64,000 nt of DNA from Actinomadura luzonensis (lineage in GTDB: Bacteria > Actinomycetota > Actinomycetes > Streptosporangiales > Streptosporangiaceae). A program made the position numbers and the translations under genes. The stretch spans positions 5,399,001-5,463,000 of the forward strand of contig NZ_JAKRKC020000001.1 in NCBI RefSeq assembly GCF_022664455.2, read 5' to 3'. Shown one piece after another: positions 1-7,878 of the stretch. The notes under the pieces are model-generated. The model saw only the letters and a program-made list of their open reading frames with translations, searched no databases and had not been told where the DNA came from. Every line of letters begins with the position of its first letter. The stretch's first letter is position 1.

Positions 1-59
1 AGCGCGTCGACGACGTCTGGGCGCTGCTGCGGCACCTGCGCGACGCGCTGGACGAGCTG
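1..59. other. window edge, no assignable gene
   Basis: The first 59 bases have an open plus-strand frame (third frame), but that frame would run about 150 bp into the convergent TetR gene before its stop at 210-212. I cannot tell whether it is the tail of a gene entering from the left or intergenic DNA. Confidence 0.3.
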
Positions 60-617
60 CTAGACGAGCGAGTGGGCGATGAGTTCCGCGACGGCGTCGG
101 GGTCGATCTGGTGGCCGGTGAGCTGCCAGAGGTTCTCCTGGTAGAGCAGGACGGCGGCGAACATGGCGGCGGCGATCTCCAGCCGCGCCGCGTCACCCCG
201 GGCCCCGGGTAGCGCCAGCTCCAGCGCGAAGCGGGCCCGGCGGACCAGCTCGCCGTTGAGGCGGCCGAGCCGTTCCTTGACCGAGCCGTGCGTGTCGGCC
301 TCGCGGAACAGGATGCGCCGCATGGCCGGTGAGGCGCGCAACGGCAGGGCGCGGGCGAGCCGGGCGAGCGTGCCCACCGGGTCGCCGGGCACGGCGTCGA
401 CCTCGCGCCCCTCCTCGATCTGCGTACGTTCGTTGACCAGGGCGACCAGTACGTCGATCTTGCGCGGGAAATAGTCGACGATCAGCCCTTTGGGTACCTT
501 CGCGAGTTTGGCGATGACAGCCGTCGGTGTGGCCTCGTAGCCGGAGCCCGCGAACAGCTCCTCCGCCGCGTCCAGGATGCGCGTGCGCATGTCACCCGTC
601 ACCACAGCACGAACCAT
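60..617 (-). CDS. TetR/AcrR-family transcriptional regulator
   Basis: Predicted DNA-binding repressor of 185 residues, the usual size for the family. The N-terminal helix-turn-helix reads RTRILDAAEELFAGSGYEAT and continues through AKVPKGLIVDYFPRKIDVL, which is the TetR pattern with the recognition helix just before YFPRK. The remainder is a helical ligand-binding/dimerisation domain without a recognisable ligand signature. The start at 617 (MVRAVV) is a choice; an in-frame ATG at 590 would give 176 residues, and neither has a strong Shine-Dalgarno. The frame stays open upstream to 1169, but that stretch is Pro/Arg/Leu-rich and reads as non-coding GC artefact. No target is evident: the next gene upstream is 800 bp away across repetitive DNA. 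Confidence 0.8.
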   Translation of the reverse strand: MVRAVVTGDMRTRILDAAEELFAGSGYEATPTAVIAKLAKVPKGLIVDYFPRKIDVLVALVNERTQIEEGREVDAVPGDPVGTLARLARALPLRASPAMRRILFREADTHGSVKERLGRLNGELVRRARFALELALPGARGDAARLEIAAAMFAAVLLYQENLWQLTGHQIDPDAVAELIAHSLV

Positions 618-869
618 AGCGGCACCATCGCCCCTCCGCCACGCCTCCCGGAGCTCCCACGATGCCACGAGTGGACCGGTCCCAAGCACTGATTCGGGAT
701 CGGTCCACGGTGATGCTGGTGGTGGGGAGGGGGTGAGGGGCGCGGGTGACGGCAAGAGCGCCGAAGGGGCCGGCGGGCGATGGGTGAGCGATGGGCGAGA
801 GAGCAGACAAAAGCGTGCGAAACAGACTGGAACGGACAGGCGGGCGAGGCAGTCTGAAGCAGACAGGCG

Positions 870-1115
870 GCGAGGCCCAGGCGGGGCAGCGCGGCGCGGG
901 CGGAGCGACCCAGGCAGGGGCGGCCCAGGCAGGGCGACCCAGGCAGGGCGACCCAGGCGGGGCGACCCAGGCGGGGGCAGGGCTGCCGAGGCGGACGACC
1001 CAGGCGGATGGCCCAAGCAGAGCGACCCAAGCAGAGCGACCCCAGCGGGGGTGACGCTGGCAAGGGCAGGGCCCAGGCGGGGTAACCCAGACGGGGCGAC
1101 CCAAGCGGGAGCGGC
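870..1115. repeat. degenerate 14-bp tandem repeat (minisatellite)
   Basis: Roughly fifteen imperfect copies of a unit close to GCRGGGCGACCCAG run head to tail. The best-preserved copies are at about 905-970, where gcagggcgacccag occurs twice in succession. Copies diverge towards both ends, and some carry insertions. The 14-bp period is not a multiple of three and no frame through it looks like a protein, so it appears to be non-coding. Confidence 0.7.
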
Positions 1116-1285
1116 GCGGGCGGCGGAGACGGGCAGACCCGGGGGTGTCGCTGGCGGGGCGGCGCACACGGCCCTCTGGGTCGGCAGTTCCCTGGTCGGC
1201 GGTCCTCTGTGTCAGCGGGCGTCGGTCTATCCGGTGACGTTCGGAGCGTCGGCGGCCCTTTGCGTCGGCGGGCGGCTGGGGCGGC

Positions 1286-1322
1286 GGCACTCTGCCTCAG
1301 CGGGCGGTTGAGGCAGAGTGCC
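1286..1322 (-). terminator. hairpin, probable terminator of the esterase gene
   Basis: A perfect 14-bp inverted repeat (GGCACTCTGCCTCA at 1286-1299 and TGAGGCAGAGTGCC at 1309-1322) encloses a 9-nt loop. It lies about 105 bp past the esterase stop. There is no U-tract, as is usual for actinomycete terminators. Confidence 0.6.
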
Positions 1323-1426
1323 GGCTGAGCCAGTGCCGGCCCTGGCCGGCGCCCGCTTCAGCCGGTGGGAGTCTGAGGCGACGGGCTTTTGAGACAGCGG
1401 GGTGCCCTGGTGGGCCTGAGCCTCTG

Positions 1427-2419
1427 TCAACGGGTGCCGATCGCGGCGAGGAGCATGGGGTAGGCGCGGTGGAGCTCGCGTTGCCAGTACGTGTGGTTGT
1501 GGCCGCCCCGGTAGAAGTGGGTGCGTACCGGGATGTCCAGGTCGCGGAGGTGGTCGGCGAAGGAGTGGGCGGCGCGGTTGGCGAGGTCCTCCACCAGGTC
1601 GCCTTCGCCCGCAGCCACGTACAGCTCGACGCCCTTCAGCTTCTCGGCCTGGTCGTACGGGTTGTGCGCGCGCCAGATCTCGCGCTGGGCCTCCGGGTCG
1701 CCCCAGATGCGCTTCCAGTCGGTGCCGAAGCAGCCCACCGCCGTGCCCGCCATCACCGCCTGCGGCACGCCGGGGGCGAGGATGTTGACGGCGCCGCTGA
1801 AGGAGGCCGCGGCCTTGAAGTAGCCCTTGGCCGCGTACAGCATCGCGCCCTGGCCGCCCATGGAGTAGCCGGCGATCGCGCGGCGCGGGCCGGCCCGGTA
1901 GCGGGCTTCGAGGAGGGGGAGCAGTTCGCGCAGGTGGTAGGTCTCCCAGCGCGGGGGGCCGCCGTCGCCGTCGTTCCACCAGTCGGAGTAGCTGCCGCAC
2001 TTGCCGCCGTCCGGCATCACGACCATGACGCCGGAGTCGCGGGCCAGGTCGGCGACGTCGGTCTTGCCGGTCCAGGAGGTGTAGTCGTCGAGACCGCCGT
2101 GCAGCAGCCACAGCACCGGCCAGTCGCGGCGGGACTCCCAGTCGCGCGGGAGCAGCAGGCGGACCTTCGTGGTCTCGTCCCCGAGGGCCGGGGAGCGGAT
2201 CGTGAGCTCCAGCCTGCGCTCGTCGAGGCGTCGCTCGTCGACGACCTGCGCGGACGCGCTCGCGGACGGGGCGGGGGATTTCCCGGTTTCGGTCGCGGAG
2301 GCGGTGGGTTGCGGGCCTGCCCGTTGGTCGCCGCGGGGCAGCAGCAGGGCCAGCCCCAGCAGGAACAGGCCGCCGGCGACCACCGCGCCGACCAGGCATC
2401 CACGTAATCGGGGCGCCAT
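1427..2419 (-). CDS. secreted alpha/beta-hydrolase esterase (esterase D/antigen 85-like, PF00756 type)
   Basis: Predicted extracellular or membrane-anchored serine esterase of 330 residues. Residues 1-30 form a basic start plus hydrophobic segment (signal peptide or anchor), followed by a Ser/Ala/Pro-rich linker. The catalytic fold then begins with LRLLLP-type strands. HGGLDDYTSW supplies the oxyanion loop, GYSMGGQGA holds the nucleophilic Ser in a G-x-S-x-G elbow, and GGHNHTYW near the C-terminus holds the catalytic His, all typical of the esterase D superfamily. The start at 2419 is set by AAGGAGG seven bases upstream; the open frame further upstream is antisense to the reductase gene. It is divergent from the aldo/keto reductase, with 37 bp between the starts. 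The substrate is unknown; acyl or sugar esters are possible. Confidence 0.85.
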   Translation of the reverse strand: MAPRLRGCLVGAVVAGGLFLLGLALLLPRGDQRAGPQPTASATETGKSPAPSASASAQVVDERRLDERRLELTIRSPALGDETTKVRLLLPRDWESRRDWPVLWLLHGGLDDYTSWTGKTDVADLARDSGVMVVMPDGGKCGSYSDWWNDGDGGPPRWETYHLRELLPLLEARYRAGPRRAIAGYSMGGQGAMLYAAKGYFKAAASFSGAVNILAPGVPQAVMAGTAVGCFGTDWKRIWGDPEAQREIWRAHNPYDQAEKLKGVELYVAAGEGDLVEDLANRAAHSFADHLRDLDIPVRTHFYRGGHNHTYWQRELHRAYPMLLAAIGTR

Positions 2420-2456
2420 TGAGGCCTCCTTGTTGGATGCGCGGAATAATAGCCGG

Positions 2457-3398
2457 ATGAGATCCATAGGCACCACGGACCTGTCCGTTTTTCCGATAGC
2501 GCTCGGCACCAACGTCTTCGGCTGGACGGCCGACAAGGAGACGTCGTTCGCGATCCTGGACGCGTACGTCGAGGGCGGCGGCAACTTCATCGACACCGCC
2601 GACGTGTACCCCCACTGGGCGACCGGCGAGTCCACCTCGGAGATCATCATCGGCGAGTGGCTGGCCGACCGGCGCAACCGCGACTCCGTCGTCCTGGCCA
2701 CCAAGGTCGGCATGCTGGAGGGGCGACGCGGCCTGGCGCCGGCCACCATCCGCGCCGCTGTCGAGGACTCGCTGCGGCGGCTCCGCACCGACTACATCGA
2801 CCTGTACTGGGCGCATGTGGACGATCGCGACACACCTCTGACCGAGACGCTGTCCACGTTCGACGCGCTGGTGCGCGAGGGCAAGGTGCGGTACGTCGGC
2901 GCGTCCAACCACGGGGCCGAGCGGCTGGCGGAGGCGCTCAAGGTCTCCGACAGTGAAGGGCTCGTGCGGTACGTGGCGCTGCAGCAGGAGTACAACCTGG
3001 TGGAGCGGGGGTACGAGGGCGAGCTGCGGGACGTGGTGACCAGGGAAGGGCTGGTCAGCACGCCGTACTCGGGGCTGGCCCGCGGGTTCCTGACCGGCAA
3101 GTACCGGCCGGGCGTCACCGTGGACAGCCCGCGGGCCGGGCGGGCGGCGGAGTACCTGGGCTCCGAGCACGGGCGGCGGACGATGGAGGCGCTGGTCGAG
3201 GTGGCCGGTGAACGGGGGGTGGAGCCGGCGTCGGTGGCGCTGGCGTGGCTGGCGGCGCAGCCCACCGTGGTGGCGCCGATCGCGAGTGGGCGTGACGGGG
3301 AGCAGGTGGGGGCTCTGATGGCGGCTGCGGAGGTGGTGCTGGGGGCGGAGGAACTGGCCCTGCTCGACACCGCCTCCCGCCCGACTCCCGCCCCCTGA
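2457..3398 (+). CDS. aldo/keto reductase
   Basis: NAD(P)H-dependent oxidoreductase of 313 residues, the standard AKR length, predicted cytosolic. The tetrad can be read directly: Asp and Tyr in FIDTADVYPHW, Lys in VVLATKVG and His in IDLYWAHVDD. The C-terminal part (VALAWLAAQPTVVAPIASGR) is the usual cofactor-binding strand and helix. The ATG at 2457 gives the family N-terminus (MRSIGTTDLSVFPIALGTNVF). It shares a 37-bp promoter gap with the divergent esterase. The substrate cannot be read from sequence. Confidence 0.9.
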   Translation: MRSIGTTDLSVFPIALGTNVFGWTADKETSFAILDAYVEGGGNFIDTADVYPHWATGESTSEIIIGEWLADRRNRDSVVLATKVGMLEGRRGLAPATIRAAVEDSLRRLRTDYIDLYWAHVDDRDTPLTETLSTFDALVREGKVRYVGASNHGAERLAEALKVSDSEGLVRYVALQQEYNLVERGYEGELRDVVTREGLVSTPYSGLARGFLTGKYRPGVTVDSPRAGRAAEYLGSEHGRRTMEALVEVAGERGVEPASVALAWLAAQPTVVAPIASGRDGEQVGALMAAAEVVLGAEELALLDTASRPTPAP

Positions 3399-3426
3399 CC
3401 TTCGGTCCCCCAGGCACCGGCGGCCT

Positions 3427-3461
3427 CCGCCCGCCGACCGCGTCCGCAGACCGGCGGGCGG
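3427..3461. terminator. hairpin between convergent genes
   Basis: A perfect 10-bp inverted repeat (CCGCCCGCCG at 3427-3436, CGGCGGGCGG at 3452-3461) lies 29 bp past the reductase stop and 167 bp past the prenyl synthase stop. It may terminate either. It is very GC-rich without a T-run; the remaining 3462-3628 shows nothing else. Confidence 0.45.
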
Positions 3462-3628
3462 GCGCGGGAACGAAGGGCGAGCGGGCGGGGGCTGGCGCGG
3501 GTGCGAGCGGGTGCAGGAACGGCGGCCGGCGGGGTCGCGGCGGACGGTCGATCGCGGGGTGGACGGGTGGTGGAGGTTGGGGTCAGGGCAAGGGTGGTGG
3601 GCGGGGATCGGCCGGGAGCTGGGGGGAG

Positions 3629-4663
3629 TCAGTGGGTGCGGGTGGTCAGGGAGGTGCAGAGGGCGCGGAGTTCTGTGGCGTGCGGCAGGTGAGTGTCCAG
3701 GGCTCGGAGGGCGGCGGCGAGGTGGTGGTCGGCCAGGGCTTGGGCGTGGGCGCGGCCTCCGGCCTCCTCGACCAGGCGGGCCGCCGCGCCGATCGCGTCC
3801 TCGTCGCCGAGCCCCGCCGCCAGCAGGGCCGACAGGTCGCGGGCGGCGGTCCCGTCCGCGGCGAGGGCGCACAGCACGGGCAGGGTCTTCTTGTCGCGGC
3901 GCAGGTCGCTGTGGATGGGTTTGCCGGTGACGGCCGGGTCGCCCCAGATGCCGAGGACGTCGTCGGTGATCTGGAAGGCGACCCCGAGGTCGCGTCCCAT
4001 CTCCCACATCAGGTCGGCCAGTTCGCGCGGCGCGCCGCCGAGGGTGACGCCGAGCGCCGCCGCGGCCCCCAGCAGGCTGCCGGTCTTGCCGGCGGCCATC
4101 CGCGTGTACTCGTCGAGGGTGACCGCGTGGGGGCCGTGCCAGGGGCGGTTCTCGAAGGCCATGTCGGTGCTCTGCCCGTGGACGAGCTCGGTCAGCGCGG
4201 CCGACAGCAGGCGCATCGCCTCCGGGGCGGTGGCGAGCTGGGCGACGGCCAGGGCCAGCAGGGCGTCGCCGGTGAGCAGGGCGGGCCCCACCCCGTACGC
4301 CTTCCACAGGGCGGCGCGGTGCCGGCGCCGCTCGTCGTGGTCGATGATGTCGTCGTGCGCCAGCGAGAAGGCGTGCACCAGCTCCACCGCCACCGCGCCC
4401 GGCACGGCGGCGGCCGCGTCGGCGCCGACGGCCTCGGCGGCGAGCAGCGCGAGGGCCGGACGCACCCCCTTGCCGCCGTCGCCGGCCTGGGGACGGCCGT
4501 CGGCGTCCGACCAGCCGAGCGTGTAGCCGGCCATCCGCGAGCTCCACGGGTGCAGGCCGGCGACGGCCTCGCGGAGGGCGGGTTCGAGCAGGCGGCGGCA
4601 GCGTTCCACGGCCTCCCCGGGAACGCCCGCGCGCTCGCCGGACGGCGGACGGCTGAGACTCAA
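3629..4663 (-). CDS. polyprenyl diphosphate synthase, probably geranylgeranyl diphosphate synthase
   Basis: Condenses isopentenyl diphosphate onto allylic diphosphates to give the linear prenyl precursor for the neighbouring terpene cyclases. The protein has 344 residues. The first aspartate-rich motif is DDIIDHD (around residue 102), preceded by VHAFSLAH, and the second is FQITDDVLGIWGD (around 233). A GGKGVRPAL lysine/arginine region lies upstream. These are the metal- and diphosphate-binding motifs of trans-prenyl synthases. The C20 product is inferred from the class II/class I diterpene cyclase pair next door. It is divergent from the P450 gene, with a 237-bp intergenic region that carries a long-spaced inverted repeat, so the two may be co-regulated. 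Confidence 0.85.
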   Translation of the reverse strand: MSLSRPPSGERAGVPGEAVERCRRLLEPALREAVAGLHPWSSRMAGYTLGWSDADGRPQAGDGGKGVRPALALLAAEAVGADAAAAVPGAVAVELVHAFSLAHDDIIDHDERRRHRAALWKAYGVGPALLTGDALLALAVAQLATAPEAMRLLSAALTELVHGQSTDMAFENRPWHGPHAVTLDEYTRMAAGKTGSLLGAAAALGVTLGGAPRELADLMWEMGRDLGVAFQITDDVLGIWGDPAVTGKPIHSDLRRDKKTLPVLCALAADGTAARDLSALLAAGLGDEDAIGAAARLVEEAGGRAHAQALADHHLAAALRALDTHLPHATELRALCTSLTTRTH

Positions 4664-4731
4664 CTGGCGCTCCTACCTCGGTACGATCTTGAAGTTACAT
4701 GCAAACGCATGCGATGATCCATCCCAAGTTC

Positions 4732-4831
4732 GCCGTTTGTCATGAAATGTCCGGCATGTGAGACAACCACCCCCACCCAGTTGATCATCACGCGCCCCCC
4801 ATGTGACAATACGCGAAATATGACAAACGGC
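4732..4831. promoter_or_regulatory. 12-bp inverted repeat between divergent prenyl synthase and P450 genes
   Basis: GCCGTTTGTCAT (4732-4743) recurs as its exact reverse complement ATGACAAACGGC (4820-4831). The 76-bp spacing is too long for a hairpin terminator but suits two operator half-regions, each facing one of the divergent genes. The gap is AT-richer than its surroundings, consistent with a bidirectional promoter. The binding protein is unknown. Confidence 0.55.
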
Positions 4832-4900
4832 CTGTAGTTGCCCAGAAGGCTACATGCCGGCCCGCCGCTGCGTACGCATCCATACCAGGGGATCGCCGCC

Positions 4901-6259
4901 ATGCCGCACGCCACGGACCCCTCCGTGACCAGCCCCCACGTCCTCCCCCTCCACAAGGCCGTACCCCGTTTGGTGAAGGACCCGGTGACCGAGCTGGCGA
5001 GGATGGGCGTCGAGGCCCGGGGCAAGGTGGTCCGCCTCGACCTCGGCCCCTTCCGCCCGTACCTGATCTCCCACCCGGACCACGTCCAGCAGGTGCTCAA
5101 GACCGACTGGACGAACTTCGTCAGGGAGGGCATGTTCTGGCGGCCCGTGCAGCGCGTGACCGGCCGGAGCATCCTCGGCGAAGGCGACGGATGGGCGTCG
5201 GCCAGGAAGATTCTCCAGCCGCTCTTCACCGCCCGCTACACCGCCTCGCTGGCCGAGGACATGGCCGACATCATCCACGGCTGCATGGCCGAGCTGGACG
5301 GGTACGCCCGCGCCGGCCGGCCGATCGACGGCGGGCACCAGATGACCAGCATCGTCAACCAGGCGGTCATCAAGGTGTTGTTCGGCGGCCGGATCTCGCG
5401 GGAGGTGGCCGAGCGGCTGCAGCCGGAGTTCGCCACGTGCGCCACCTCGATCGCCTTCCGGCTGCTGGTGCCGTTCGCGCCGTACTCGATCAAGGTGCCG
5501 GGCGACCGGGCGTTCCTGCGGTCCGCGAAGAAGATCGACGAGATCGTGTACCCGCTCATCGAGCAGGCCCGGCGCGAGCGCCCGCACAGCAACGAGGTCG
5601 TCTCCGCGCTGATCGCGGCCCGGCTGGAGCAGGAGGGCGAGGTCGACCTCAAGCAGGTGCGCGACGACCTGGTCAGCATCTACGGGGCCGCCTCCGAGAC
5701 CACCGCCATGTCGCTGACCTGGCTCTGGTCGGTGCTGCACGACCACCCCGAGGTGAACGCCCGCCTCCAGGACGAGATCGCCGGCGTGGTCGGCGGCGGG
5801 CCGGTGCGGCCCGCGCACATGGAACGGCTCCCCTACCTCCGCATGGTGCTCCAGGAGCTGCTGCGCGTGCACCCGTCGGCCTGGATCATCCCCCGGCAGA
5901 CGGTGGCGGACACGGAGATCGGCGGCGTCCGGATCAAGGCCGGCTCGCAGGTGCTGGTCAGCCCGTACACGACGCACCGGCTGCCGGAGTTCTGGGAGCG
6001 CCCGCTGGAGTTCGACCCGGAGCGCTGGGCCGACGAGCGGAGCGCGCGGCGGCACCGCTACGCGTTCATCCCCTTCGGCGCGGGGCCGCATGTCTGCCTC
6101 GGTCAGGCGCTGTTCTACGTGGAGGCGCCGCTGGTGATCGCGAACGTGCTCAGCAGGTACCGGCAGGTGCTCACCAACCCGCAGCCGCTCACCCCCGTAC
6201 CGGGCGCCTCCGTGCGGCCGAAGGAGAAGCTGCTGCTCAGGCTGGAACCCCGGCGATGA
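4901..6259 (+). CDS. cytochrome P450
   Basis: Heme monooxygenase of 452 residues, predicted to hydroxylate or oxidise the terpene made by the cluster. The I-helix reads GAASETTAM (around residue 263) with the acid/Thr pair used in oxygen activation. The ExxR motif is QELLRVHP (around 316). The heme-ligand loop is FIPFGAGPHVCLGQALF (around 390-405), with the proximal Cys present. The start at 4901 (MPHATD) is preferred; an upstream TTG at 4838 would add 21 unconvincing residues. The stop overlaps the cyclase start as ATGA, so the two are translationally coupled. No ferredoxin or reductase is encoded nearby, so redox partners must come from elsewhere. The substrate is inferred from context only. 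Confidence 0.92.
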   Translation: MPHATDPSVTSPHVLPLHKAVPRLVKDPVTELARMGVEARGKVVRLDLGPFRPYLISHPDHVQQVLKTDWTNFVREGMFWRPVQRVTGRSILGEGDGWASARKILQPLFTARYTASLAEDMADIIHGCMAELDGYARAGRPIDGGHQMTSIVNQAVIKVLFGGRISREVAERLQPEFATCATSIAFRLLVPFAPYSIKVPGDRAFLRSAKKIDEIVYPLIEQARRERPHSNEVVSALIAARLEQEGEVDLKQVRDDLVSIYGAASETTAMSLTWLWSVLHDHPEVNARLQDEIAGVVGGGPVRPAHMERLPYLRMVLQELLRVHPSAWIIPRQTVADTEIGGVRIKAGSQVLVSPYTTHRLPEFWERPLEFDPERWADERSARRHRYAFIPFGAGPHVCLGQALFYVEAPLVIANVLSRYRQVLTNPQPLTPVPGASVRPKEKLLLRLEPRR

Positions 6260-7878
6260 GCGCGCGTCTCGCCGCGGCGGCGGCCGAGCTGGTGACCAGC
6301 CTCATGCTGCGGCCGTGGGGGCAGGTGTCGCCCTCCGTGTACGAGACCGGGCGGCTGGTCTCGCTGGCCCCCTGGCTGACCGGGCACCGCGAGCGGATCG
6401 ACTACCTGACCGGCACCCAGCGCCCGGACGGCACGTGGGGCGCCCCCGACGGCTACGGGCTGGTGCCGACGCTGAGCGCCACCGAGGGCCTGCTCGCCGC
6501 GCTCGTCCGCGGCGACGCCGAGCGCGGGCGCCTCGCCCCGGCGGCCGAACGCGGGCTCGCCGCACTCCGCGCCTGGCTGGACGCCCGTCCGGACGGGCAA
6601 CACGACGGGCAGCCGGGCGGGCGGCTCGGGCTGCCGGACATGCCGGCGATCGAGCACATCGTCCCCTCGCTCGTGGCGCTCATCAACCGGCACGCCGCCG
6701 CCCTGCCCGGCCACCCGCCGAGCCGCCCGCTGCCGCTGCCGGAGGGGATGAGCTACGACGCGCTCACCCGGGTGCGGACGTGGATCGCCTCGGGCGCGCG
6801 GATCCCGGAGAAGCTGCTGCACGCGCTGGAGGTCGCGGGCGAGGCGGCCGCGCGGGCGCCGGGCGTGCGGCCCACGGCCATCGGCACGGTGGGCGCCTCC
6901 CCCGCCGCCACCGCCGCCTGGTTGTCCCCGGGCCCTTCCGGGTCCGCGCTCGCGGACGACCAGCCCGAGCGGACGGCCGACGCGTCGGAGGCGGCGCGCG
7001 GGCACCTGGAGGCGATCGTCCGCCTGCACGGCGGCCCGGTGCCGGTGGGCCTGCCGATCACCGTGTTCGAGCGGGGCTGGGTGCTGAGCCTCCTGGTACG
7101 GGCGGGCGTGCCGGTGGAGGTGCCGCCGGAGATCCCGGCCGACCTGCGGGCCGCGATCGGGCCGGCCGGCACCCCCGCGGGGCCGGGGCTGCCGGCCGAC
7201 GCCGACACGACGTCGGTCGCCCTGTACGCGCTGGCGCTGCTCGGCCTGCCCTGCGAGCCGGACAGCCTGTGGAGCTTCCGCTCGGGCGCGCACTTCGCCA
7301 CCTGGCCGGGCGAGCAGGGCGTGTCGGTGAGCGTCAACGCGCACGTCCTGGACGCCTTCGGCCAGTACGCCGCCCGCCGCCCCGGCGCCGCGCCCCGCTA
7401 CGCCGGCACCATACGTGACCTGGCCGGCTGGCTGCGCGAGCGGCAGGAGCCGGACGGGAGCTGGAGCGACCGCTGGCACGCCTCGCCGTACTACGCCACG
7501 GTGAGCTGCGCGCTCGCGCTGGACGCCTTCGGCGGCGAGCGGTCGGCCCCCGCGGTGCGCGCCGCCGCCGAGTGGGTGCTGGCCACGCAGCGCCCGGACG
7601 GCTCCTGGGGCCGCTGGGCGGGCACCGCCGAGGAGAGCGCGTACGCGATCCAGACCCTGCTGCTGACCCGCTGCCGGCAGGACCCGCGCGGCCTGGAGGC
7701 CGCGCGGCGGGGGCAGGCGTACCTGGCGGGGGCGGCGGGCGCGGACCACCCGCCGCTCTGGCACGACAAGGACCTGTACGCGCCGATCGCCATCACCCGG
7801 GCGGCGGTCATCGCGGCGTCCTACCTGGTCGAGCGGGCGGCCCGGGACGCCGCCCCGGCCGGGCGCGACGGACGTTAG
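6256..7878 (+). CDS. class II diterpene cyclase (copalyl/halimadienyl diphosphate synthase-like)
   Basis: Predicted to start cyclisation of geranylgeranyl diphosphate by protonation, giving a bicyclic diphosphate. The protein has 540 residues. The general-acid motif is DADTTS (around residue 314), the DxDTT variant known from mycobacterial halimadienyl diphosphate synthase (Rv3377c), rather than the more common DxDD. QW-type repeats of the alpha/alpha-barrel fold are visible: GTQRPDGTWG, QEPDGSWSDRW and TQRPDGSWGRW. No class I DDxxD motif is present, so the diphosphate should be kept for the partner enzyme. It overlaps the P450 by four bases, and its TAG shares bases with the TAA of the convergent class I synthase. 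The product skeleton is not predictable from the sequence. Confidence 0.85.
   Translation: MSARLAAAAAELVTSLMLRPWGQVSPSVYETGRLVSLAPWLTGHRERIDYLTGTQRPDGTWGAPDGYGLVPTLSATEGLLAALVRGDAERGRLAPAAERGLAALRAWLDARPDGQHDGQPGGRLGLPDMPAIEHIVPSLVALINRHAAALPGHPPSRPLPLPEGMSYDALTRVRTWIASGARIPEKLLHALEVAGEAAARAPGVRPTAIGTVGASPAATAAWLSPGPSGSALADDQPERTADASEAARGHLEAIVRLHGGPVPVGLPITVFERGWVLSLLVRAGVPVEVPPEIPADLRAAIGPAGTPAGPGLPADADTTSVALYALALLGLPCEPDSLWSFRSGAHFATWPGEQGVSVSVNAHVLDAFGQYAARRPGAAPRYAGTIRDLAGWLRERQEPDGSWSDRWHASPYYATVSCALALDAFGGERSAPAVRAAAEWVLATQRPDGSWGRWAGTAEESAYAIQTLLLTRCRQDPRGLEAARRGQAYLAGAAGADHPPLWHDKDLYAPIAITRAAVIAASYLVERAARDAAPAGRDGR

Larger units (their letters stand above)
618..1426. other. long non-coding interval with low-complexity DNA
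   Basis: About 800 bp between the TetR gene and the esterase carry no convincing gene. Every long frame in it translates into Pro/Arg/Gly/Trp low-complexity sequence with no domain. It contains a degenerate tandem repeat (about 870-1115) and a strong hairpin (1286-1322), each listed separately. The rest (618-870 and 1115-1285) is GC-rich DNA in which I see nothing. Confidence 0.6.

Noticed and set aside
1227..4547. Very long antisense open frame on the minus strand
   Set aside because: It overlaps the reductase and esterase genes and translates as Arg/Pro/Gly low complexity; at this GC content such stop-free frames are common.
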